From assembly GCA_035316325.1 (NCBI GenBank), contig DATHJB010000024.1, positions 1-64,000 of the forward strand: 64,000 nt of DNA, read 5' to 3'. Position 1 is the stretch's first letter; each line of letters opens with the position of its first letter. This document shows, piece after piece, positions 33,936 through 40,735 of this stretch. The DNA comes from Acidimicrobiales bacterium. Lineage in GTDB: Bacteria; Actinomycetota; Acidimicrobiia; Acidimicrobiales; VFJN01. A program made the position numbers and the translations under genes. The notes beneath the pieces were generated by a model that was not told the origin of the DNA, did not search any database, and was given only the letters and a program-made list of their open reading frames with translations.

Positions 33936-34874
33936 CTACGACGTCGGCGGCTGGATGAGGCCGTCGGGGATGGCGGTGCAGCGGAAGCTGGTGTCGTCGT
34001 CGAGCATCTGGGAGGAGGCGTCGTTGAAGGTGGCGGGGGTGGCTCGGTGGAAGGGGCTGGTGAAGGCGCTGCCCTTGAGCTCGTAGCGGCCGGGTGTGGT
34101 CTCGGTGGAGCACCACTCCCAGGTGTTGCCGCACATGTCGTAGACGCCGTAGGGGCTGACACCGCTGTGGTAGCGGTCGACGGGAGTGGTCGAGCCGACG
34201 CCTCCTTCGCGGGCGTTGCACTTGGCGGGGGTGGGTTGGTTGCCCCAGGGGTAGATCTCGCCGCGAGTGCCCCTGGCGGCCTTCTCCCATTGCCGGTTCT
34301 CGGGCAACTGCTTGCCGGCCCAGTGGGCGTAGGCGTTGGCGTCGTGCCAGGTGACGAAGACGACGGGGTGGTCGTGCCGGCCGTCGGGGTACCGGCCGTT
34401 GGTCCAGTGCTGGGGTGCCGGGTGGCCAGCGGCGCTGATGAACCGGGCGTAGTCGGCGTTCGTAGTGGGGTGGACGTCGACGTAGAAGGAGTCGATCCAG
34501 ACCGGCTCGTTGTCACGGCCGCTGAGGAACATGCCGGAGGGCACCAGGGTCATGAGCTTGCCGTCGACAGAGTGACGCGCCTGGTCAGAGCTGATCTCAG
34601 GAGCGACGGCGACGGGCTTCACGAGCGGGGCAAGCGTCGTCCCGGCGAGGGACGTGGCGAAGCGGGTCTCCTCTTCGTCGCTGCACTTGGCCAACGAAGT
34701 GTCGAGTGCTTCCTGGTTGATCGGCCGGGGGTGGATGTTCTCGGCCCCGGCTTCCCATTTCGAGACCATTCGGTCGCTGACGCCGAGGTGGACGGCGAAC
34801 TCGCGGAGGCTCATCCGCCTGGCCTCTCGTAGTGCCCGGACTTCCTTGCCCGACCATCGCTGAACCGTCGCCAC
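33936..34874 (-). CDS. HTH (XRE) fused to SUMF1/FGE-like domain
   Basis: A 312-residue fusion. Residues about 10-60 are an XRE-type HTH (EVRALREARRMSLREFAV, then LGVSDRMVSKWEAG). Residues about 125-310 are a SUMF1/formylglycine-generating-enzyme fold: FYVDVHPTTNADYARFI, HPVVFVTWHDANAYAHWAGK, LPENRQWEKAARG, IYPWGN, MCGNTWEW and the terminal FRC strand. The pair of cysteines used by true FGE for catalysis is not complete: only the common FRC cysteine remains and the CYRYR region reads FHRATPA. The GTG at 34874 (ribosome site GGGAG) is preferred over the longer frame. It follows the class IV PLP gene by 68 bases on the same strand. It may be a ligand-sensing regulator. Confidence 0.75.
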   Translation of the reverse strand: MATVQRWSGKEVRALREARRMSLREFAVHLGVSDRMVSKWEAGAENIHPRPINQEALDTSLAKCSDEEETRFATSLAGTTLAPLVKPVAVAPEISSDQARHSVDGKLMTLVPSGMFLSGRDNEPVWIDSFYVDVHPTTNADYARFISAAGHPAPQHWTNGRYPDGRHDHPVVFVTWHDANAYAHWAGKQLPENRQWEKAARGTRGEIYPWGNQPTPAKCNAREGGVGSTTPVDRYHSGVSPYGVYDMCGNTWEWCSTETTPGRYELKGSAFTSPFHRATPATFNDASSQMLDDDTSFRCTAIPDGLIQPPTS

Positions 34875-34942
34875 CCGCGGCTCCCACCTCAACGCTCTCC
34901 GGGCAAGCGAGCGTAGCGGGTGGGCACCACCACGTTGAGTAG

Positions 34943-35725
34943 CTAGAGGGGTTCGGGGCGCACGTCGAGGTACTCGCGACGCAACGTGTCGAGGATGGGA
35001 TGGTCGGCTGACCACGTGGTCCCGTCGATGGCACCGATCGACCGGACGCCGATCACGGCGTTGGTCGCAAACGCGGCCTGCATCTCGCCGAGCTGGGCGA
35101 GGTTGACAGGTGAGGTCACGGCAGGACCGTCGTGGACCTGGGCAAGCAGCGCGAGGGTGACGCCGGTCAGGACTTCGGCCTTCGGCCAGATGATCCGTTC
35201 GCCGTCGAAGAAGCCGACGTTGGTGGTGGCCGCCTCCGAGACGTTGGAGTTGGGGTCGGTGAACAACGCGTCGTCGTAGCCGTTGAGCTGGGCGGCACGC
35301 CGGTACCGGAGCGAACCGAATAGCCCGACGTGCTTCACCTCGGGCATGTCCCGGCAGTAGCCAGCCGACTGGAGGCGCATCGGCGGCAGCGGTGTCGCCG
35401 CGGCCGGGCGGGTCGTGACGAGGATGCCGGGCGAGGCGTCGGCGCCGGGATGGCCCAGCTCGAGGGTCGGGTCGTAGACCGTGACCCGGGTGACGATCGG
35501 GCCGGCGACGTCCTTCAAGGCGTGGCGCACGAGTTGGCGCACGCGGTCGGGGTCGATCTCGGCACCGAAGACCAGACGAGCGTCACGGACGAGGCGTTCG
35601 AGGTGCAACGACAGCCCGCGCACGGCGAAGTCCTCCGCCAGCATCGACGTGAAGTGGCCGTAGTTGGTCAACGCCAGCGGGGCGAGATCGCCCACCTCGG
35701 CAGGGCGGCCGTCGAACTCCATCAT
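34943..35725 (-). CDS. Class IV PLP enzyme (aminotransferase / aminodeoxychorismate lyase-like)
   Basis: A 260-residue PLP fold-type IV protein. LALTNYGHFTSMLAEDFAVR near residue 15 and LHLERLVRDARLVFGAE near 40 form the N-terminal domain. EVKHVGLFGSLRYRR near 129 contains the probable PLP lysine, NVSEAATTNVGFFDG near 160 the cofactor-phosphate loop, and VLTGVTLALLAQ near 185 the conserved helix. Family members make or use D- or branched amino acids. An ATG at 35725 (or the one at 35722) starts it. It probably leads a two-gene operon with the HTH-SUMF1 gene. Its position next to Ddl- and MurF-like ligases suggests it makes a precursor, but this is inference. Confidence 0.8.
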   Translation of the reverse strand: MMEFDGRPAEVGDLAPLALTNYGHFTSMLAEDFAVRGLSLHLERLVRDARLVFGAEIDPDRVRQLVRHALKDVAGPIVTRVTVYDPTLELGHPGADASPGILVTTRPAAATPLPPMRLQSAGYCRDMPEVKHVGLFGSLRYRRAAQLNGYDDALFTDPNSNVSEAATTNVGFFDGERIIWPKAEVLTGVTLALLAQVHDGPAVTSPVNLAQLGEMQAAFATNAVIGVRSIGAIDGTTWSADHPILDTLRREYLDVRPEPL

Positions 35726-35873
35726 GACGTCAGTGTGACAGCCCCGGGCCTGGGAGGATGCCCGAGGGCGGGCCGGAGCGGGCGTGAGTTCGGCGCGGGT
35801 TCGGTGGTGGTTCGGCGCTGAGTTGGTGCGGGGTCAGTTCCGGTCGCTGCTTTCCAGCGGGACGCTGAACGGC

Positions 35874-36068
35874 ATGACGACGTTGAGGGAAGTCCACGCT
35901 GCATACGACAGTGCTCACCGCCGAGCCAGGGCGACGAGCACCGTCCGGCTACGCCTCGCCGAGCGCAGGCTCCGTCACGAAGGAGGGCGGCTTACTCAGG
36001 TGGAACTGGCGTTCCTCAAGGCCGTCCGCGACGAACTCAGTGACCGCGGCGTAGAGGTGGCAACGTGA
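35874..36068 (+). CDS. Small hypothetical protein (64 residues)
   Basis: A 64-residue, strongly charged, probably helical protein (MTTLREVHAAYDS at the start, RLRLAERRLRHEGGRL in the middle, ending DRGVEVAT). No signal peptide or cysteine. It lies just upstream of the ATP-grasp gene on the same strand, with 94 bases between them. It may be a partner or scaffold, or an unrelated small gene. Ribosome binding is weak, and an in-frame ATG at 35784 could extend it. Confidence 0.4.
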   Translation: MTTLREVHAAYDSAHRRARATSTVRLRLAERRLRHEGGRLTQVELAFLKAVRDELSDRGVEVAT

Positions 36069-36162
36069 CGTCGGGCCGTGGGATCGAATCGGCAAGTAGG
36101 GAGCTGGACGCGAGCGATCACCTCGCGATCATCCGGCGGGACTCGCCAACTTCCGTCGGCAG

Positions 36163-37134
36163 GTGACGGGCGCAGTTGTCGCCGTGGTGGCGGGCGCCGT
36201 GTCGGAGGAGGACCGCTTCTATGCCGAGCGAGCGCCGGCGGGTGGCGTGAGCCTCGGCGACGTCATGGATTCGTTGGAGCGGCAGGCGTTCCACCCTCGG
36301 CATGTCGACCCTGCCAGCGACTCGTTCCTCGACGACCTTCGGGCGGCGGATCTGGTGTTCATCAACATGCACGGCGAGTACGGCGAGGACGGCCGCCTGC
36401 AGGGGATGCTCGACTACTTCGGCAAGCTCTACACCGGCTCGGGCGTGCTCGCCGGGGCGGTTGCGTTGAACAAGGTGACGTTCAAACGGCTCATGTCGGG
36501 CTGTGCCATGCCGGTTCCCCGCTACGCCCTGGCCGATCATTGCGAACTGCCCTGGGGTGTGAACCAGGCACGGCTGGACGGCCTGCGGCCGCCGGTCATC
36601 GCCAAGCCGGTATCGGGTGGCAGCAGCATCGGGATGCGGCTCCTGACCGCGCCGCTGTCGCTGGACACCACCGTCTCGGCTGACGAGCACCGTGCCCTGC
36701 TCTTGGAGGAGTTCATCGCCGGCGAGACGGTCACTGTGGCCGTACTCAACCTGGCAGGAGTGCTCATCGCCAGCCCAGCGGTACGGGTGATGTTCGACAG
36801 CGACTTCTACGACGCCGACGTGAAGCTCGGTGGATCGCCCGCACACCCACCGACGTACCTCGGACTCGGCGCGGAAGCCGTCGAGCACGCCGTGAGGTGG
36901 ACCGCGACGGCCGTGCATCAGCTGGTCGGGTGCCGGGGCTACTCCCGGGTCGACTTCATCGTCACCGATGCAGGTGAGCACTACGTCCTCGAGGTCAACA
37001 CGATCCCGGGCCTGACCCGGGGCGGGAACTTCGTGGCCTGCACCAAACTCCTTGGGCTCACCTACGACGAGACCGTGCTCTGTGTGCTCCGGTCCTGCCT
37101 CCTGCCGCACCCCGAGCTGGTTTCCGGCCGGTGA
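36163..37134 (+). CDS. D-alanine-D-alanine ligase-like ATP-grasp enzyme
   Basis: A 323-residue ATP-grasp ligase. The N-terminal domain has VINMHG-type LVFINMHGEYGEDG near residue 65 and GVLAGAVALNKVTFKRLM near 92. The central domain has KPVSGGSSIGMRL near 148, and the C-terminal domain has GCRGYSRVDFIVTD near 260 with LEVNTIPGLT near 285 for Mg-ATP. Ddl's substrate-loop Lys-Tyr reads FYDADVKL (Lys-Leu) and the SHS region reads RGGN, so it is probably not a housekeeping Ddl and likely joins a different amino acid. The start is a GTG. It is convergent with the MurF-like gene. The product is unknown. Confidence 0.8.
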   Translation: MTGAVVAVVAGAVSEEDRFYAERAPAGGVSLGDVMDSLERQAFHPRHVDPASDSFLDDLRAADLVFINMHGEYGEDGRLQGMLDYFGKLYTGSGVLAGAVALNKVTFKRLMSGCAMPVPRYALADHCELPWGVNQARLDGLRPPVIAKPVSGGSSIGMRLLTAPLSLDTTVSADEHRALLLEEFIAGETVTVAVLNLAGVLIASPAVRVMFDSDFYDADVKLGGSPAHPPTYLGLGAEAVEHAVRWTATAVHQLVGCRGYSRVDFIVTDAGEHYVLEVNTIPGLTRGGNFVACTKLLGLTYDETVLCVLRSCLLPHPELVSGR

Positions 37135-37175
37135 TCGAGGCACCTACGTCCCCTTCCTGACGACCCCGGTGCCGG

Positions 37176-38633
37176 TCAGCCTGAACCGGTGCTGAGCTTG
37201 GGGCAGCTTGCGCAGTTGATGTAGAGGCTGCACACGTCGAGACCGCACGCGACCTGGCGGCCGGTGAGCCCGAGGTAGACCCGCTCGGTGTGCCGGAACC
37301 TCGACCCTTTGACGAGGACGACGGTCGGCCCGGGTGTCGAGTCGACGATGCGTCGTGCGCTGGCGTGAGCGTCGAGAGCTGAATCGACGGTGATGACCCG
37401 CGATGGCTTCAGACCGGCTGCGACGGCCGCTTCTGCGAGGTGTTTTGTGGCGGCGCCGATCGTGACGAGGTGGGTTGCGGCGGCGCCTGCGTGAGTGCCG
37501 GCAAGCTGGTGGAGCTCGTCGGTGAAGTCGCCCAGCTCTCGCATCTCGCCGAGCACGGCGACCTTGGCCCGGCCCGGGAGCTGGCCCAGCAGGTCGAGCG
37601 CGGAGAGCACCGCGTCGGGGCTGGCGTTGTAGCTGTCGTCGATGACGAGCAGGTCGTCACTGAGGCGGTGCAGGTCGGCACGGCCTGCCGGTGGCGGCGT
37701 CTGACGCAGCGCCTCGATGCCCACGGGAAGATCGACGCCGTGGTGGCGGCCGACAGCGACGGCCAGCAGTGCGGCGTAGACGACGTGATGGCCGGCGGCG
37801 GGCAACTCGAAGGGCAGCGATCGTCCGTCGGCCTCGATGCGCCCCACGGTGGCGTGCTCGTGCACGACGACATCAGTGGCCCGGATGTCGTTGCCCGGGC
37901 CGAATCCGACTCTGATCGCGGTGACGTCGGGTCGATCGATCCGTCCGGCCGCGGTGGCGAGCAAGGCATCGTCACCGTTGAGGACCCAGACCCCGTGCGG
38001 TCGGACACGACGCAGGAGGTCGGCCTTCTCGTCTGCCAGCTCGTCGCGTGAGGCGAAGTTGCCGACATGCGCGTAGCCGATCGTGGTGAGCACGGCGAGG
38101 TCGGGGTCGATGAGCTCGGCCAGTGCGTCGATCTCGCCACGGTGGTTGGTGCCCACCTCGCTGACGACGTGCGTGTGGCGGTCCTCGATGCCGAGCAGCG
38201 TCAACGGGACACCGATGTGGTTGTTGTAGCTGGCCTCGTTGGCGAGGATGTCGTGCTTCGTCCGGAGGACAGCTGCGATGAGGGTCTTGGTAGTGGTCTT
38301 GCCGACGCTGCCGGTCACGGCGACCACCTCGGCGCTGCTCCGGCGACGATGCGCTGCCGCGAGCTGCTGCAAGGCCCAAAGGGTGTCGGGCACGAAGACC
38401 ATCGTGACCCCGTCAGCGACGCTCACCGACGGGTCGGACACGACCACACCGGCGGCGCCCTTGGTGACGGCGTCAGGGATGAAAGCATGGCCGTCACGGG
38501 CGCCGGCCAGGGCAAAGAAGAGGTCCCCGTCGGCGAGTGTTCGGGTGTCCGTCGCTGCTTGGCCGAAGGCGCTGGCACCGTCCTGCCGTAGCTCGGCGCC
38601 AGAGAGTGCCCGGAGAGCGTCGAGCTGGATCAC
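37176..38633 (-). CDS. MurF-like peptide ligase with C-terminal cysteine cluster
   Basis: A 485-residue Mur ligase. The P-loop TGSVGKTTTKTL is near residue 102, SYNNHIGVPLTLLG near 128 and SEVGTNHRGEIDAL near 150 match MurF, and IDDSYNASPDAVLSALD near 335 is the C-terminal domain motif. The last ~20 residues carry four cysteines (CGLDVCSLYINCASC) not found in standard MurF. The GTG at 38633 overlaps the stop codon of the C39-like gene by four bases, so the pair is translationally coupled. ATP-dependent amide formation is expected, with unknown acceptor and donor. A housekeeping role is unlikely because no murein genes are nearby. Confidence 0.85.
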   Translation of the reverse strand: MIQLDALRALSGAELRQDGASAFGQAATDTRTLADGDLFFALAGARDGHAFIPDAVTKGAAGVVVSDPSVSVADGVTMVFVPDTLWALQQLAAAHRRRSSAEVVAVTGSVGKTTTKTLIAAVLRTKHDILANEASYNNHIGVPLTLLGIEDRHTHVVSEVGTNHRGEIDALAELIDPDLAVLTTIGYAHVGNFASRDELADEKADLLRRVRPHGVWVLNGDDALLATAAGRIDRPDVTAIRVGFGPGNDIRATDVVVHEHATVGRIEADGRSLPFELPAAGHHVVYAALLAVAVGRHHGVDLPVGIEALRQTPPPAGRADLHRLSDDLLVIDDSYNASPDAVLSALDLLGQLPGRAKVAVLGEMRELGDFTDELHQLAGTHAGAAATHLVTIGAATKHLAEAAVAAGLKPSRVITVDSALDAHASARRIVDSTPGPTVVLVKGSRFRHTERVYLGLTGRQVACGLDVCSLYINCASCPKLSTGSG

Positions 38634-39232
38634 GCGTCGACTCGGCGCGGCGCCGCAACCGGTGCCAGGGTGCGGACGACCCGGCCGGTGAAGCTGGCTG
38701 CGAAGCGCTCGGCCAGTACAACGTTGTTCTCGGCGCCCCACCGTGACGGATCGTTGAAGTGCACGCTGACCACACGGTCGGCTTCGCAGGTCACCCCGGT
38801 CACAAGCACGAGGTGGCCGCCCCGGGAGCCGTTCTCCGGGAAGTGCAACGTGATCGAGGCGATGACCGGGCAGCCGCCTCGCAGGATCGGCGCCAGGTCG
38901 TGGACTGAGTCGATCTGGTCGGCCATGGCCGGGATGCCCCGACTGGTGAGCAGGTCGGCCAGGCCGACGTGCAGCCACCCACGATCGCAGTAGGCACCCA
39001 GGTCCCGGCCCGCATGGAGCAGGTCGACCACCGACACAGGCTCGCCGGTCACGAAGTCGATGAGCATCGCCACGCAGGCGACCCCGCACGCCCGGTCGCT
39101 CCACACATCCGAGTCCTCAGCCGACGCGAACCCGTGCTCACGCCACCTCGACCGGTCCAACAGCTGCGGGTAGCGGGAAATCGGCAACACGATCGTCGAG
39201 GCGACGCCCGACGATCCTTCCTCGGCGCTCAC
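38630..39232 (-). CDS. C39-like cysteine peptidase
   Basis: A 200-residue papain-fold peptidase of the C39-like type without transporter or membrane segments. The catalytic cysteine is in DRACGVACVAM near residue 50, the histidine in GGHLVLVTGV near 142, and an aspartate in HFNDPSRW near 163. The GTG at 39232 is chosen because TAGCGT lies 7 bases upstream on the minus strand, giving a leaderless start; longer frames upstream are not supported. It is the first gene of a pair with the MurF-like ligase. It could cleave a peptide made by the ligases or act as an amide-forming hydrolase homologue. Confidence 0.75.
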   Translation of the reverse strand: MSAEEGSSGVASTIVLPISRYPQLLDRSRWREHGFASAEDSDVWSDRACGVACVAMLIDFVTGEPVSVVDLLHAGRDLGAYCDRGWLHVGLADLLTSRGIPAMADQIDSVHDLAPILRGGCPVIASITLHFPENGSRGGHLVLVTGVTCEADRVVSVHFNDPSRWGAENNVVLAERFAASFTGRVVRTLAPVAAPRRVDA

Positions 39233-39239
39233 CGGCGAG

Positions 39240-39245
39240 ACGCTA
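39240..39245 (-). promoter_or_regulatory. -10 box of the C39/MurF-like operon
   Basis: TAGCGT on the minus strand is 7 bases before the GTG at 39232. No regulon operator is near it; the closest is at 39371. Confidence 0.45.
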
Positions 39246-39370
39246 GCTGCCCACCGTGCAGCTCCCAGACCAGCCGTGGCAGCCATCCGAACGGAAGCTG
39301 CTCGGCGGGCCGGTGCCGTCAGGGGGGTGGGGCGGACCGCTCACGGATGGCGGCCGGGAGGGGAAAAATA

Positions 39371-39384
39371 CGACACGAGTGTCA
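39371..39384. promoter_or_regulatory. Regulon operator 9 (ABC importer operon)
   Basis: CGACACGAGTGTCA lies just before a TACGCT -10 box (39395-39400) for the importer operon, about 50 bases upstream of its GTG. Confidence 0.65.
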
Positions 39385-39436
39385 GATTCGTGATTACGCT
39401 ACGGCCAGCGAAGGACCACGTCGGAAGGGGGGCGCT

Positions 39437-40735
39437 GTGTCGACGAAACGCACTGCGTGGCTTGTGATGGGCCTGGCGGGCAGTCTGCTCGCCGCGGCTT
39501 GCGGCAATTCGAGCGGTGGGGACGAGTCCTCCGAGGAGGAGAGCGAGGCCGTCACGGTCGACGCCCCCGGCGTGAGCGACAGCACCATCCGGGTCGGCGG
39601 CGTCGCCTCGGCCACCAACCCGCTCGGCGGCAAGTACGACCAGGTGGCCGACGGGGTCGAGGCCTACTTCGAGATGGTCAACGAGGACGGCGGCGTCCAC
39701 GGTCGGCAGCTGGAGCTGGCGGTCCGCCAGGACGACGAGGTGGCCAACAACGACGCCTCCGTCCAGCAGCTGCTCTCCCAGGACGACGTCTTCGCCGTGC
39801 TGCCCGTGGCCGTGCTCCTGTTCAGCGGGGCCGACGAGCTGGTCGAGGCCAACGTCCCCACGTTCGGCTGGAGCATCAACCCCGAGTGGGAGGGCTCCGC
39901 CGAGGACCCGCGGGAGAACCTCTTCGGCCAGAACGGCTCGTTCCTCTGCTTCACGTGCGGCTCCCCCATCGTCCCCTTCGTCGCCGACCAGATCGGCGCC
40001 AGCACGCTCGGGCTGCTGGCCTACAACGTCCCCCAGTCCGCCGACTGCGCCACCGGGGTGGAGAACTCGGTCGAGCAGCACGCCGGGGCCGACGGGCCGA
40101 CCGTCGGGTTCGTCGACAAGTCGCTGGCCTACGGCACGGCCGACCTCTCGGTGCAGGTCTCGCAGATGAAGGACGCCGGCGTCGACCTGGTGCTCACCTG
40201 CATGGACCTCCAGGCCGTGGTGGCCCTCGCCCGCGAGATGAAGCGCCAGTCGCTCGACGCGGTGCAGTACCTCCCCAACGCCTACGACCCCGAGCTGATC
40301 ACCGAGTTCGGCGACCTGTTCCAGGGCTCGATCGTCCTCACCTTCTTCTCCCCCTTCGAGGTGGAGGACCCGCCGCCGGGCCTGCAGGACTACCTCGACT
40401 GGATCGAGCGCAGCGGCAAGGAGGCCAACGAGAACACGATGAACGGCTGGCTCAACGCCGCCCTGTTCGTCGAGGGTCTCCGGGAGGCCGGTCCCGACTT
40501 CTCGCGCCAGAAGGTCATCGACGCCATCAACGCCCTGACCGACTTCGACGCCGACGGCCTCCTCGCCGGCGTCGACTGGACCAAGGCCCACACCGAGGAA
40601 TCCGACCCGTCGTGCGTCGCCTTCTCGACGGTGGACGGCGACGCGTTCGTCCCCAGCTTCGGGGAGGCCGGCAAACCCTTCGTCTGCCTGGAGCGCTCCG
40701 CCGACGGCACCCTCGAGGGAACCCCGACGGCATGA
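39437..40735 (+). CDS. ABC transporter substrate-binding lipoprotein (branched-chain amino acid type)
   Basis: A 432-residue extracellular binding lipoprotein. The signal peptide ends in the lipobox LLAAAC near residue 20. The mature protein has the LIV-type periplasmic-binding fold, starting ITIRVGG-like DSTIRVGGVASATNPLGG near 52, and includes YFEMVNEDGGVHGRQLEL and VDKSLAYGTADLS. It captures an organic acid, amide or amino acid for import. A GGAAGGGGGG ribosome site precedes the GTG at 39437. Its stop codon overlaps the permease start (ATGA). Expression is probably under operator 9, so it is induced with the catabolic genes. Confidence 0.9.
   Translation: MSTKRTAWLVMGLAGSLLAAACGNSSGGDESSEEESEAVTVDAPGVSDSTIRVGGVASATNPLGGKYDQVADGVEAYFEMVNEDGGVHGRQLELAVRQDDEVANNDASVQQLLSQDDVFAVLPVAVLLFSGADELVEANVPTFGWSINPEWEGSAEDPRENLFGQNGSFLCFTCGSPIVPFVADQIGASTLGLLAYNVPQSADCATGVENSVEQHAGADGPTVGFVDKSLAYGTADLSVQVSQMKDAGVDLVLTCMDLQAVVALAREMKRQSLDAVQYLPNAYDPELITEFGDLFQGSIVLTFFSPFEVEDPPPGLQDYLDWIERSGKEANENTMNGWLNAALFVEGLREAGPDFSRQKVIDAINALTDFDADGLLAGVDWTKAHTEESDPSCVAFSTVDGDAFVPSFGEAGKPFVCLERSADGTLEGTPTA

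Noticed and set aside
34875-35015. N-terminal extension of the HTH-SUMF1 protein
   Set aside because: The extra residues are arginine- and proline-rich and precede the ribosome site for the GTG at 34874.
35725-35740. TGACGTCA followed by GTGTGACA before the class IV PLP gene, resembling the regulon operator
   Set aside because: The half-site spacing does not match the 14-bp consensus, and it overlaps the start codon by chance of sequence. I do not count it as a regulon site.
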